From positions 367,403 through 431,402 of the forward strand of contig JAWWUD010000110.1 of assembly GCA_033964015.1 (NCBI GenBank): a stretch of 64,000 nucleotides of DNA, written 5' to 3'. Made by a program: the position numbers and the translations under genes. Under the pieces are notes generated by a model that worked only from the letters and a program-made list of their open reading frames with translations, was not told the origin of the DNA and did no database searches. How positions within the stretch are numbered: position 1 is the stretch's first letter; every line of letters begins with the position of its first letter. Below are positions 23,287 to 35,330 of this stretch, in pieces. The DNA comes from Scolanthus callimorphus (lineage: Eukaryota > Cnidaria > Anthozoa > Actiniaria > Edwardsiidae).

Positions 23287-23462
23287 CTTTGCGTAGGAAT
23301 GTATGCACTCAATAGTTGTGACGAACATCTTCGCTACAGGAAATTGTTTTATCTATTTCTATCACGACCGTGCTTTGTCTGAGATTTCCGCGATTGTTCA
23401 TCTAGTTACACGAGGAAGTTGCCAGCGTATTATTATAAGAAGCCACGTTATAGTTCGAAATA

Positions 23463-23583
23463 TGAAATCGAAATGTAACATTTCCAGTCAAACACGTCGA
23501 ACAACATACTAATATGTACCTAGACTAGGTACATATTAGTATGTTGTTCGACATGACTGACTGGAAATGTTACGTTGCGATTT
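23463..23583. repeat. Near-perfect palindrome
   Basis: Arms of about 58 bp meet at GGTACATATTAGTATGTTG and its complement, centred near 23523. Loss of symmetry is limited to a few bases. It sits close to the middle of the 5.1-kb element. Confidence 0.85.
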
Positions 23584-23889
23584 CATTTTAGTGGCCTCAT
23601 CCGGCGGTGTTTTGACGCCTGGTTTGAGGCTGCGGGGTTAACTTAGAATTTACAAATAACTAATAACGAATGCCGAGAAGACGTTTTTACAAACTCAAGT
23701 TGAAATTAAAATTAATGCATTAAGTTTAAGGATTTCATATATTCTTAGAGTATGAGGCAAACCTTTAGCATTGTATTTTGGAAGGCTGCTAGAGTTTCCA
23801 ACACAGTAGCTTTCTAGACTTTGAAGATGATATTTTTACAGCGCTGTAACGGTTGGAAACTTTCATCTCACTTTTCGGAATCTCTAAGT

Positions 23890-24065
23890 TTTAGCTTTAC
23901 GAGTAGCATTATATTGCTCTGGCAAAATCCGGACTTTTAGCTTGGTGGAAATTTCCACCTTACTTTTTCGGGGTCTGGCAAAATGAATACTTAGCATTAG
24001 ATTTGTCCGACGATGCTCGGTGGAAATTTCCACCTTACTTTTTCCGGGTCTGGCAAAATGAATAC
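23890..24065 (-). repeat. ~70-bp tandem repeat, right (inverted) copy
   Basis: Units GGTGGAAATTTCCACCTTAC, TTTTTC(C/G)GGGTCTGGCAAAA and ATTTGTCCGACGATGCTCGG are the complement of the left array. Confidence 0.8.
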
Positions 24066-24462
24066 TATTCTGCGTCATTGATGTTTAGCCTTTTCTCTAG
24101 GTAGCACACTCACTTACTTCCACCACTTTTAAGATGTATTTCCTTTAACAGCATAGCAATTAAAATCACTGCCATACCAAATGGTTATAAACCTTAATAA
24201 ATGGTTATAAACCTTAATAAACATTATCGATGCACCGTTCTGTGCTTATTAAAGTAATCTGGAATAAATGTCTTATGGTGCAAATAAAATATGACTAACT
24301 AACAATAATGCCGTCGCGGAACATTTTTGGCAACGCGAAAGAGAGTGAAGACGAACATGCGATTGATGGCAAGTCATCGTATCGTCATCTGCATTTCTTT
24401 CTAAATTAACAGTAAATTTTCAACAGATGTGGTTTAATCAAAACCCGGAATCCGACCCTGAT

Positions 24463-24669
24463 TTATAGCAGGGAATTTTCCCTGATTATAGCATATGAGC
24501 CAACCTGTCTAGTTTCTCGCGTTTCTTTATCCCGTAATGCGTGAAGGTGCTCTGGTACGCTGGTGTCGACTGCTGCTGGTCGCACCTTTTCGCACGACAG
24601 AAGTTTCTCCAGAGGCCATTGCCAGTCAGTAGGCAGTTCTAGTAGTTTGGGAACACCATCAACCCACGC
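24463..24669 (-). CDS. Possible exon, unknown product
   Basis: A minus-strand frame without ATG, open for 68 codons from an AAAG/GC acceptor-like edge to a TAA at 24463. Its composition is protein-like (LLELPTDWQWPLEKLLSCEK, VPEHLHALRDKETRETR). Tryptophans and charged residues are well spaced, unlike random frames nearby. I do not recognise the family. It may be a remnant of the gene once carried by the 5.1-kb element. Confidence 0.3.
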   Translation of the reverse strand, partial: AWVDGVPKLLELPTDWQWPLEKLLSCEKVRPAAVDTSVPEHLHALRDKETRETRQVGSYAIIRENSLL

Positions 24670-24884
24670 CTTTCAAGTGTCCGGAACTCCTACAGGGTAA
24701 TGCTGTTTAAACTTTTTGTAAAAATTGAGCCTGAGTCGGGCCCAAACATATTTACACCCACGAACATCAACTATATTGTTATAATAATAATGATTTGATA
24801 ACAATGTCCAGTATAATCATTATTCCCTTGAAACTACTAAATTGTTTCACAAAATTACTGTTTTCACTCTTTATAGAACACACA

Positions 24885-25014
24885 AACACCCGCATGTAAG
24901 AACCTAGAACTTTAGCTTAAAACAAGTGCTAATCTGAACTGAAAATACAGAAAACGTGGTTTATAAGCAACATCTTAGCCTAATAGGTTGTTAAAATCCA
25001 GGTTCTTATATGCG
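24885..25014. mobile_element. Small TIR MITE
   Basis: Ends CACCCGCATGTAAGAACCT and AGGTTCTTATATGCGGGTG are inverted. The same ends recur around 47616-47980. Confidence 0.65.
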
Positions 25015-25039
25015 GGTGATTACTGTAGTTAACGCCACT

Positions 25040-25420
25040 TATTTAGAGGTTCGAATAGCTAAGAATTTCCTAGCCATTTGTTCGAGGTTCAAATGGCTAA
25101 GAATTTCCTAGCCATTTGTTCGAGGTTCAAATGGCTAAAGAATTTCCTAGCCATTTGTTCGAGATTCAAATGGCTAAGAATTTCCTAGCCATTTGTTCGA
25201 GGTTCAAATGGCTAAGAATTTCCTAGCCATTTGTTCGAGGTTCAAATGGCTAAGAATTTCCTAGCCATTTGTTCGCGGTTCAAATGGCTAAGAATGTCCT
25301 AGCCATTTGTTCGAGATTCAAATGGCTAAGAATTTCCTAGCCATTTGTTCGAGGTTCAAATGGCTAAGAATTTCCTAGCCATTTGTTGGAGGTTCAAATG
25401 GCTATGAATTTCCTAGCATA
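25040..25420 (+). repeat. 38-bp minisatellite, right subterminal array
   Basis: About ten highly uniform units of GGTTCAAATGGCTAAGAATT followed by TCCTAGCCATTTGTTCGA. There are no unique spacers, so this is not a CRISPR-like array. It is the mirror of 20920-21180. Confidence 0.9.
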
Positions 25421-25805
25421 TTTTTTCGGGCTTAAACGCGTAGTAGTTTTTAAACACAAGAGAAGTTGATATGTATAGTGTTTCATACTAGAGTTTTTCG
25501 TGTTCAGAAGAATAAAACTTTTTTACAACACAGTTTTTGCGATTGATTTTGATGTCAGAGGATATAATTAATATCACAATAAAGAGTTAAATGAAATTGC
25601 TGTATTCTGTGTAAAATGCGTGTTTTTCAACATCGGGTAATGGTCATGTATTTAGAACGATTTACCGACATAGCGCCAACAAATAGAAGGGTCCGTTGTT
25701 GATTTATACTATTGCTCTGAATAAGTTTCGAGATTTAGAGTTGTGTGATGGCTTGACTCCATTTTTTTTAGTTTTGGAAAACCTCAAACTAGTTTGGAAC
25801 GCGTT

Positions 25806-26418
25806 CTGCTCTGCCGTTTAATTGGTTGTACTTATGGATTACTTTGTCTGACTAGTTATTTCAACCATTTTACTACTCTTTCATCAACCTCCTGAGCCCA
25901 AATTATTGTTGCATTATCAGATTCTCTAGTAACAACATTATTAGATATCAACAATTTATATGGCCTGCAAGGAGTTAAGATTGATAAAATTGGCCAAATA
26001 TATGATTTTTTATATTTTATTTTTGGCTCACATGGGTACAGAAAAGTACCAAAATTTCTAAAAAAATATGAGCCAATTTTTTCTCACCTGATTTTCAAAG
26101 AACATAGTCTATAGTATCAGCCTGTATGGGTTTTATTTGCTATCATCATTTGCAGGTAAATATCATATATTTTTTAAATATGTCAATTTTGACAAAAATT
26201 CCATCCTTAAAAAATTGGGTTAAACTAGTGCCATGCTCCTCCCCACCAGACGGCTTTAGCTGCAAACTACACATATGTTGTGAAAGGGTTTGATACTAGA
26301 TTCACATGATACAAGTTAAATGTCCTTGACTTTGTTATGTTTCTATAAAGAATGCTTCTTATTGTGCCTTGTAAGACCTTCAATATTGAAAATCTCAGGG
26401 TCAAAATCGGAACCCTCC
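25806..26418. other. Non-coding stretch
   Basis: AT-rich; no gene, TIR or tandem repeat recognised. Confidence 0.45.
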
Positions 26419-26802
26419 TAGTCCAGTCCCTGAACTCTCCTTCGCGGCTCCGGTGTTGTCTGTGGTCGCCGAAACGAGAGTCCAGAAACCTTTGGATGCG
26501 CATGCGCTAGATCTGACCAAGAACTTGGGTTTTTTCGTTAGTGCGCATGGTCCAAATAGCGTTGTCGGAAATTGGTTGTTGGCTACATGAATTTTGTCCA
26601 TCAAGATAGGACGCCCTTGTGACCGTAACCGCGAAAATTCAACAAACAATCTCCGACAGCGGTATTTGGATCATGCGCACTAACAAAAAAACCCAAGTTC
26701 TTGGTCAGATCTAGCGCATGCGCATCCAAAGGTTTCTGGACTCTCGTTTCGGCGACCACAGACAACACCGGAGCCGCGAAGGAGAGTTCAGGGACTGGAC
26801 TA
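26419..26802. mobile_element. Foldback element with ~165-bp arms
   Basis: The left arm from TAGTCCAGTCCCTGAACTCT to about 26580 is mirrored by about 26641-26802. Flanks GAACCCTCC (26410-26418) and GAACCCCCC (26803-26811) look like a 9-bp target duplication with one mismatch. Mirror ORFs on the two arms are products of the symmetry, not genes. A Mutator-like origin would fit a 9-bp duplication (inference). Confidence 0.75.
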
Positions 26803-26811
26803 GAACCCCCC

Positions 26812-27343
26812 TTGTAATTCACAAAGGAAATTGCCAAGAACCAAACCAAACAGGCATTCTTAGTTTCTCACTTATGTACTTATGTACAAATTTTTATCCA
26901 AATCCGACAACCCCAGTTTTTGACTTCTGGAACACTTTCTCAAGAAACCCCTCTTAAAAGCATGCTTGAGGTCACAATAGGGCTATTGTGACGTAGGGTA
27001 GACAAGCAAACGTACAACATCCGGGACTTGCTGAGATGTCCAAAAATCGGATCGATCCCTAGCCAATTCCACAGGCTACCCAATAAACTCCCAAAGGATA
27101 CCCAATTTTCATTTATCAGCTATATTTTGCGATTATCTGCTTTTTGACGTTTTTTTTTCCTTAGGTATGGTGCTCCGCTCTGCAGCGGCCGAGCTCCGCT
27201 ATCATTTTCAGAATTTCCGCATGTTCATTGTAATCATAAAAAGCGGTTTGTGAAAAGGCTAGTTGAAACGATTTGCATCATAAGAGTAGCAAGCTAATTA
27301 CAGAAACACTTAATAATAGTTTATTTCTTATATTGCGCACCTA
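26812..27343. other. Non-coding stretch
   Basis: No gene recognised. CCTTAGGTATGGTGCTCCGC at 27161-27180 recurs inverted near 61820-61840, marking a dispersed repeat. Confidence 0.45.
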
Positions 27344-28948
27344 CAGTGTGTTGCCCAAACTCCGGACGGTACCCAATCTCGGACACTTTGCATTTAACGT
27401 ACAATATTTTAAAAACGCAATTAAAGAAATTTAAGTTTTGATAGCGCACGAATCAACAACCAACTATCATTCTCACTTGTAGTGCATTTTTTACCTGCTC
27501 GTCGTCTTTTGATGCGGGAGAATTAAAGTTTTGCTGAGGCAAGTTGTAGCGCATGTGGCTTTAGTTTTAATGTTAGCGGCTCCGTGAGTGTATCTTTTCA
27601 ATTTGTATGAGGTCTACTATCTTTTGCGTAAAAGAAACATTTTGCTTTTTGGTTTAGAAAGGGAGTTATATAGTAGCTCTTTCTAACCCAAATGAAACCT
27701 TTGTGTTTCCGCTTGTAATTAGGAAGAAATCACGTTTCATACTGTTTATACTGGAGTTTTTCACGAAATGAACCCATCTTCGGACGCAAATATACCACTA
27801 CCTTAATTGTGTCTAAAAAAATGACGAGAGATTAATATCATGACTCCATTTTGCAGGATTTAGATACTTAATAAGTGTATAGTATTGGCCGGGTATTGTT
27901 GTAATGTTATTTAACAGAAATCTCGAGAAAATACCGCAAGAGCGAACAACGTAATTAAAAAGGATGAGAAGAAGTTATGAATATTAGGGAGATTTAGAAA
28001 CAGGATGTCGTCTCGAGGACGTGGGCGCGTGCGCTCACGAATGGCTCCGCGCGGAAGCTATGGGCCAATAAGGTTTAAAATTCGTCAACGCGCGCGCAGC
28101 CTCACGGCCGCGTCCTCTACATCACGTCCTGTTTCTAAAACTCCCTAATTTGCATTTGAAACGTCGCGTACCTCAAAAATTGGTAAAATATTCTAGTTTA
28201 CTCGTCAGATACTATTTGGCTTGCTTCTTAGCAATAAAGTATTACATTAATGTTCATTGAATTAGAAAACTTTCTAGCCTTGGCCGCTTTTAATACGGCA
28301 CAAAGGGAATTTAGAGATAAATTTCCGCAGCAAGCCGAGGGCTAATTAGTGTAATCAATTCTTCGCATGTCAGCAGCTAAAAAATAACGATACCCACCCA
28401 GAGGAAGACCAAAACGTTAAATTTGAAGATTTTTCTTCTGTTAAATGAGCTGAAGTTTTCTGAAATTGAATTGTAGAAATGCTAAATATTAAAATAATTA
28501 CATTTATTTCAACGAAGCGGGTTAATTAGAAACGAAAAATAAGATAAGCTTGTTAGGCAACAACAACAAAAATTACCCACTCAAGTTTTCTTTTCATTTG
28601 CGATTCTTCGCTCACAATAAAGTTATATAAGTAGACACAAATGTTGAATACAATAATGTTAGCAATTTGAACTTGATTGATAACACATATATGCAAAGAG
28701 AGTGGTGAAAATAATTTGTGCAGTTAGTGTCCGGAGTTTGAGCAAATTGTCCGTAGTTTGGGCAATTTTGAACAACAGAATTTTACCGCACAGTTACTTA
28801 TCATTTAGAGAAAAATGGGAGTTTTTACGCTGTTTACACCAGAAAACAGTTTTACTTACCGCTTACAAACTTTCAAACTGTTGCGACTTATTTTCGACAT
28901 GTTATAGCGCTAAACGCAAAAAGCGTCCGGAGTTTGGGCAACACACTG
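27344..28948. mobile_element. 1.6-kb TIR element with TA target duplication
   Basis: The left end CAGTGTGTTGCCCAAACTCC and its inverse at 28929-28948 form a TIR of about 25 bp, flanked by TA at 27342-27343 and 28949-28950. Extra TIR-like words (GTCCGGAGTTTG, GTCCGTAGTTTGGGCAA) lie near 28717-28765. No transposase ORF. It fits a Tc1/mariner/pogo-type non-autonomous element (inference). Confidence 0.8.
27984..28148. mobile_element. 165-bp MITE nested in the 1.6-kb element
   Basis: Ends TTAGGGAGATTTAGAAACAGG and the complement TCCTGTTTCTAAAACTCCCTAA are inverted repeats; the body is GC-rich and CpG-rich. Confidence 0.7.
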
Positions 28949-28950
28949 TA

Positions 28951-30670
28951 TCTATATAAATAATCAAATGCGCATTACATTATTTAGCAAGAAGAGAATC
29001 AGACCCCGTCAACACGATTGTAAACGATACCGTAGCGTATTTGTGTGGACACCTGAAACGGGAACTTTCCGAAAACGATGACGTCAGATTCTCGGTCCCA
29101 GCTCTCCGCGCATGCGTATAAGGCCGATATAGCGTATTCGTGTGGACGGGCAGAAACGATTCGAAAACGCTACTTGTGGGCTGAACAAACGTAATTCAGC
29201 TTACGAGCTGCGAGTTTGGGGAGTCGGTCGCAAATACTTAGCTTAACTTTTCTTTACAATATACCACTGGCAAAACGGCTGACTGCGACTTGACGTACAC
29301 TTTGGTATCAGAATTAAGGGGCTTAATTATTTTTTGGTTAGTTCACATTTTTGGTTGCTTTATGGTGAGATTGCATTGTTTCAAAGACAAGATTCAGCAG
29401 TTGTAACGCAAGCCTCATTAATTCAATATGGCGGCCACGTTACTCGGAAGAGCATGCTTGAATGGGCGCGTCCATTCTACAACTGCATCCTTTTCGAACA
29501 AAATCTATCCTATAACAGAGTTCCCCAAGTATGCAAGAAAATGGGGTGGTTTTGCAGTTCTGTGATGCAACCGTTTTCCAGGTTTCTGTGGTAACAGTTT
29601 GAACACATCACGTATTTATATATAAGATGTCCTAATGGTTAATTATAGACAGAGTGAACATTTCTTCTTTTTTTTCATTTTAGTTGAGAGTGATTGAGCT
29701 GATGGAGCGTAGTATTTTTTGTAAAATAATCACTTACTTTATATAGGAGATCTCCTGTTCCCCTTGCTCCCCTCCCATCTGTATGAATGAAGAAAGCGGA
29801 ATGCATGTTGGCACGTCAATTGTTGAGAGGTACCGCACTGACGAGAAACAATAACAAAGTAACGGCTTAACACCTTAAACTTACTGAAGTGTCTGCCGGT
29901 GCAATGGCCTTGCTCTCGGAGGCATGTGTACTGCAAAACAGCCCTCATGATTGTAAGCTGCGCGGTAGCAATTTCATGCGCGATCTAAATGCAGCTCGGT
30001 TAAGTCCTGCCAACCTCTCCTTGTCTAGCGGTCGTGTACTTTTGACCGCTTGGAGTTCTTACAATGAGGAGAAGACCTTTTCTTTTTCTTCTTTCTGTAA
30101 CGAGTCAAGGGAACTTTCTCGAAATATTCTGTATTTTGTTGCCGGTACGCTTTTCAGCGTCGGCTCCATGCCTAGTTTAGTCTATGGATCGAGAGCTTAT
30201 TTGGAGAAGAAGTGTTCCGAGCGCCTCGATTGCACAAGGCGTCCTGTGACAACGGGAGAAGCCTTCACCAAAGCGCACTAGCCAGCTACAATCATACTAC
30301 CTTCTCACAACCATAGATTGAAATGATTAAGCAGGCATATGAGTGGTATATACTTTCAGCTGTAATAATTCCGTTGGAATTCAGAGGTGAATGCATATAC
30401 AGTCCCGGCACCTGTCACTCAAAAGGTGTAATGATTTTATTTAATCCAAAGTTGGATGTTTCTATCAAAAAATGGTTATGTGACCCAACTGGTAGATTCA
30501 CTTTATTAGAACTTATAATTGAGGAGACTGAATTAGGACTAATGGTTTTTTATTATATGAGGAGCTTTACCCAGTTCTAGATTTGGGTCCCCTGTGGTAA
30601 GTGAACATAATTGTCCGCTTTCGCTCCACAGGGACCGTAGTATTATGCCGCGCTCAAAGCAGTAAAGAAC
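28951..30670. other. Mostly non-coding; one unrecognised ORF
   Basis: A GTG-led frame at 29889-30281 (130 codons) has no recognisable domain. 29000-29200 shows two copies of a CGTATT(T/C)GTGTGGAC...GAAAACG word, perhaps a decayed repeat. Nothing else can be supported. Confidence 0.35.
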
Positions 30671-30671
30671 G

Positions 30672-31841
30672 GGGTGTTTGTAAAACCAGGAACCCTCCCG
30701 GAATCCCCCGGAACCGCCCGAAATCACCCCGGAACCCCCTCCGGAACCCCCTCAAAATTAAAAAAATATACATTTTGACTAAAAATACTAAAAGAAAGAT
30801 ATCTCGGGAAGGGAACATCGCTAGATGATGAAACTCGGACATTGTTATCTTCGAGGCTTGAGAGGTGCAACACCAGAGTCACATGACATGACGTCATCGA
30901 TGACGTCATCAAAACTACAAAACGTTTTATCTCGAAGGGAACATCGCTAGGTGACCATACTTGGACAAAGTTATCTTCATTGCAAAGGGGGTCCAGCCAT
31001 CATGCTCAAGTGGCATGACGTTATCGATGATGTCATCAAAAATTTAACAAAAATCGATATCTCGAGAATGGAACATCGATAGTGGCCAAACTTGGATAAA
31101 GTTAAATATTCGAGGCAAGGGAGGTGCAACACTATGACGTCATCAAAGCTAGAAAATTAATATCTCGAAAACTTGGATAAAGTTATTTTTCGAGGCTTGA
31201 GAGGTGCAACACTAAAGTCACAGTGACATGACTTCATTTCGCAACACCAAAGTCACGTGGCATTACCTCATCGATGACGTCATGCCACGTGACCAATGGC
31301 TTGCACCCTTTTGCCACAAGATAACTTTATCCATGTTTGGTCACCTAGCGATGTTGCCTTTTCGAGTTACCAATTTTTCTAGTTTTGATGACGCCATCAA
31401 TCACGTCACGTCATGTAACTTTGCACCTGCTTGCGAAGATTACTTCCAAGCTTGGCCATCTAGCGATGTTTCCTTTCCCGAGATATCATTTTTTTCTACT
31501 TTTGACGGTGACTTGAGCATGACTTTGTTTTGACTTGAGCATGGTGCTTGACCCCCCTTGCCATAAACGTAACTTTGTCGAAGTTTTGTCACCTAGCGAT
31601 GACGTCATCGATGACGTCATGTCATGTGGCTCTGGTTTTGCACCTCTCAAACCTCGAGGATAACTTCGTCCTAGTTTCATCATCCAGCGATGTTCCCTTC
31701 CCGAGATTTTTTTTTCTAGGTTTTGAAGTCAGAATGTGTATATTTTTTTTATTTCGAGGGGGTTCCGGGTTGATTTCGGGGGGGTTCCGGGGGTTCCGGG
31801 GGTTCCAGGGGCTCCGGGGGTTTCGGGTTTTACAGACACCC
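30672..31841. mobile_element. 1.2-kb TIR element built of CRE-palindrome modules
   Basis: The left end GGGTGTTTGTAAAACC is mirrored by GGTTTTACAGACACCC at the right. The arms continue through C-rich/G-rich CCGGAACCCC repeats and ATATCTCGGGAAGGGAACAT / ATGTTCCCTTCCCGAGAT. The interior holds repeated modules with CACGTG or CATGTG and paired TGACGTCA sites (for example 30896-30910, 31268-31284, 31598-31620). No protein seen. Related modules occur at 54.6-55.1 kb and 61.9-62.7 kb. Confidence 0.7.
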
Positions 31842-32677
31842 GTAACAACGGGTAATCATCCCATTCGCACACCCAAGGATTAATGCTCAGTGGTGACAGA
31901 ACCCCTCAATATATATCATGCACACAAGGTCAAAAAGAGTCCAGGAAGTGATTATTAAACTACAAAGCACAAATAAAGTGGTGTCGGCTTCTGCGAGAAA
32001 AGCCCGCTGGACGAATGAGCTTTACAACTGACCTAGTAGCAAGCCTAAACGCGTTATCATCTTGACAAAGTGAACAATTAATTAAGAAGTAAGGGGGGTG
32101 GTCAAATGCCATTTAGAACATGTCTATCATTAAAGAAGCAGTTTCATTAGGTTGATATTATTAAATATTTCATGAAAGACGATACTGTGCCTTAATTAAG
32201 TCATCACGTGACGTCTCACATTACGTTATTCGAAATTTTTCAGCGTGACAATACATTTCGAAATAGTCCCAGTTCTAATACTAGGTTTTCATGTTACGTC
32301 ATCAAAAAGCTAACTTCTAAACCAAGAGACGTACAGAGATGTGCTTTCTGTTATGAATATAACTCTATTCAAGGATTTGTCACACGAAATTTCGGCACCT
32401 TCTGCCAAGTAGTTCTCGAGATATCGCCAAAGCTATTTATGTCACTCAACACCAGTAAGTATTTTGAACTTGCCGTATTTCACTCGATTTGCACCGTTCT
32501 TACCTTTTTGGCACACTTCAGTATGTTATAAAAATTCATATCTTACCATTCTGATACTAATCTTGTAATTTGGATTGAAAATAGCGTCGTTTTGGAGACC
32601 CGATTAATTGGCCGCCATTATGCAGCCCCTCTGCTGGGGCTCCAACATAGCGGCTCCATACAATTACTGTACAAACA
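31842..32677. other. Non-coding stretch
   Basis: A 107-codon frame at 32208-32531 has no recognisable domain; otherwise nothing is seen. Confidence 0.35.
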
Positions 32678-33985
32678 ACATGGAGGATGCTTTGAAAGAT
32701 CAAGTCGCTAAAATGTCTGGAAGTTCTCGCTCAAAATTCAGTGTTTTTAAATGCCTCACGGCCAAAACCAAATTTCGAAGTATTTACCTTATTTGGAAGT
32801 GATGGTAGATCCCCTCGGATAAGAATTTCGGCGACATTTGCCAGAAAAACATTGAATTTTGAGCGAGAACTTCCAGACATTTTAGCGACTTGATCTTTCA
32901 AAGCATCCTCCATGTTGGATCTAGCTTAGCAGTCAGGCTAGATCTATATTGAGACTCCAGGGAACCCGCGCGGCTCGCCCCAGTCTCCTTATAGGCATTT
33001 TGCGAAAACGACGGCTTATTTTTGATATGCTTATATCTCGCTCAGAAAGTGACCGATCGGCCTAAAATCTACCCAGGAAACATAATTTTGTATATTCTTT
33101 ATAATTCTATTAGGCATCCAGTGTTTAGAAGTTAATTTAGAGAAATAAATTTCGTCACGTGACAAGTGAAAACCAACAATAACAAGTTTTCTCGTAACTT
33201 TTTGCCCCGAAGCGATTAAGGCCATTGGTCTCTCAAACAATCCTGCCGACTGAACAATATTTTTCAAATTAAATATTTAGGCTTTTATTTCACAGGGGCC
33301 TCGGGCGAGTGATTTTTCGGAAATATCTACGAAAAGAAACCTGTCAAGATAAATGTGTCGATTTTGTCAATGCCAACCCATGCGTGACGCGGGCTACCTG
33401 TGTTTGAATTTCCGGGCTCCTGGGGCCAAAATAAAGATGGCGGCCTACAAGAACAGCGATTCTCTCCAAAACCTGCAAGTTTTGGCGAACTTTTTGACAA
33501 TTTAGGGCAAGAAATAAGCTAGGAAAACTTCTGGACTTCCAAATATGGTAAGTAGAAATTTCCATATAAGGAAATTTTAGAAAACGACACATTTCAACGG
33601 GAACTATCGTGATATGTCCTTTTACGGTCCGGCAGGATTCTTAAAGCAGTTCCTAACAAACATGTTTTAAGGTGAAATTCATTTGGCTCCAATAAACGTC
33701 ATATCAAAAATAAGCCGTCGTTTTTTGCAAAAATGCCTATAAGGGGACTGGGGCGAGCCGCGCGTGTTCCCTGTGGATGCCCAAAATAGATCAGGCCTGG
33801 GAGCTAAGCTAGATCCAACATGGAGGATGTTTTGAACTATCGAGTCGCTAAAATGCCTGGAAGTTCTCGCTCAAAATTCAGTGTTTTTCTGGCAAATGTC
33901 GCCGAAATTCTTATCAGAGGGGGGTCTACCATCACTTCCAAATAAGGTAAATACTTCCAAATTTGGTTTTGGCTGTGAGTGTTTC
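32678..33985. repeat. Foldback repeat with three related arms
   Basis: Sequence around 32845-33022 is mirrored at 33705-33890, including GCTCGCCCCAGTCTCCTTAT / ATAAGGGGACTGGGGCGAGC and CATCCTCCATGTTGGATCTA. A third, shorter copy at 32678-32750 forms a local palindrome with 32845-32915. Minus-strand frames starting MEDALKDQVAKMSG follow the arms, so I do not treat them as genes. Confidence 0.75.
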
Positions 33986-35170
33986 CAAAACGACGATTTT
34001 GAGCAGAGTATTTTTGATATGGTGTCTATTAATCCAAAAAGAATATTGCGTGACAGGAAAATGTCAAGTGTCACGCACGTAATGTCACACCTTGTGTACC
34101 CCTAACCCTATTCAATATCCTAATTCTGGCATCATTATAATTCTGTTTCACAAGCCCGCCGATGAGTTCAAAAGCGGACACTGCATAAACATAGAAGTTA
34201 TCCTGGCGTTGGCTATTTGCAAATAACCTCGGTTTGCAGCCACACAGACTTTCAGAAAGAGCATACCATCTTTTGGCGTTGACAATTAGCAAAGAACAGT
34301 TCTTTAAAGCTGTAGACTAGTACCATGTCACCACCGGACCGAAAGTGAAGGCGCCAAACACAGGAATGTAACAGTATCTCTTGTTATAGTTTCGATTACA
34401 AGAATAACATTAACTATATTATCGTGGCCTGTGTTTTTTTGATAATGAAATGACACTTTTTGATGTCTTTTGGCACTCTTAAAATCGTAGCAGCCGTGTT
34501 AATTAGCTTACGTAATTAATATCCGGTACTTAATTGGATTTTAAACCAAAATCGCCCGATTCCCGCTGGGCAATCTTGAACGGAATAAAGCTCCTCATAC
34601 ACCAATGAAATACCGGGTGATCTCCCGCGCGAAAACTTTTCAACACTCGAAGATAAAATTCGTATATCCGCGCGACCATGTAATATACTCAGTCTATATA
34701 TGCACCGAACGATAGCTTTCAGCAATGTATTTTTTGGACAAGGTCAGTAATGCGCTGAGTGAATTGATAATCGGCGGTGATCTAAACTGCACCCAAACTA
34801 AATTAGATAGGTTTGGTCCCAACTAGAATAAGTATGAATCTTCTAAAAAGTCGGTTCTTAAGAGCATAGACGGTTTAAATATTTTCGGCATATGAATGTT
34901 TTTCGTGAAAGTAAGTAAGTAAGTAAGTATTTTTATTTAGTCACGGTGACAGAGCGGAAATTACCGAAAACGAAATGTCTAACCTCGCCATATTTCAATA
35001 TATAAGCCGTATACAAAGAGTTTGTGTGGCCAAAAGCTTAATTCCAGTTTTTTAAAGAAATTTGAAGAATATGACTTTTAGATATGATCGACCAAAGTTT
35101 GCATGATTCATGATCAAAGTGCTAATTCTCGCATAAACCGGCCCAGAAACCAAAGTTTAAAGCCTAAGGG
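33986..35170. other. Non-coding stretch with a (GTAA)n tract
   Basis: (GTAA)n lies at about 34911-34929. A fragment of the 1.2-kb-region hairpin 1 arm lies at 34633-34685. No gene recognised. Confidence 0.45.
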
Positions 35171-35330
35171 ACGTGTCATTATTTAGCGGGGGGTGGGGGT
35201 GGGGGTGGAGGGGAGGGCTCCAATTTTTGTTGGGAGGGTCCTAATTTTTTTCGCGTGCCTAAAGGGAGGGTCCAAATTTTTTCAATCCTGTTTGGGGGAG
35301 GGTCATAACTTTTTTCAGCAATATTTGGAC
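35171..35330 (+). repeat. GGGAGGGTC-type simple repeat
   Basis: Several degenerate units of GGGAGGGTCC(A/T)AATTTTT. A similar block is at 57150-57265. Dispersed repeat. Confidence 0.6.

Larger units (their letters stand above)
20668..25805. mobile_element. 5.1-kb TIR element with mirrored subterminal arrays
   Basis: A perfect 34-bp inverted repeat starts AACGCGTTCCAAACTAGTTT at 20668 and is mirrored at 25772-25805. CTGC beside both ends may be a 4-bp target duplication. Inside, a 38-bp repeat array at 20920-21180 is mirrored by one at 25040-25420, and a ~70-bp repeat at 21530-21720 is mirrored at 23890-24065. No intact transposase is seen. It is probably a non-autonomous or decayed DNA transposon; the superfamily is unknown. 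Confidence 0.75.

Noticed and set aside
25040..25420. CRISPR-like array of 38-bp repeats
   Set aside because: Units abut with no unique spacers, there are no cas genes, and the DNA is eukaryotic.
26267..26957. Two identical Arg-rich proteins on opposite strands
   Set aside because: They are the two arms of a foldback element read outward.
30672..30790. Proline-rich coding sequence from the CCGGAACCCC repeats
   Set aside because: Mirrored simple repeat at both ends of a TIR element; no start or splice support.
32731..32913. Small gene starting MEDALKDQ
   Set aside because: It follows the inverted-repeat arm and recurs disrupted at 33.8 kb.
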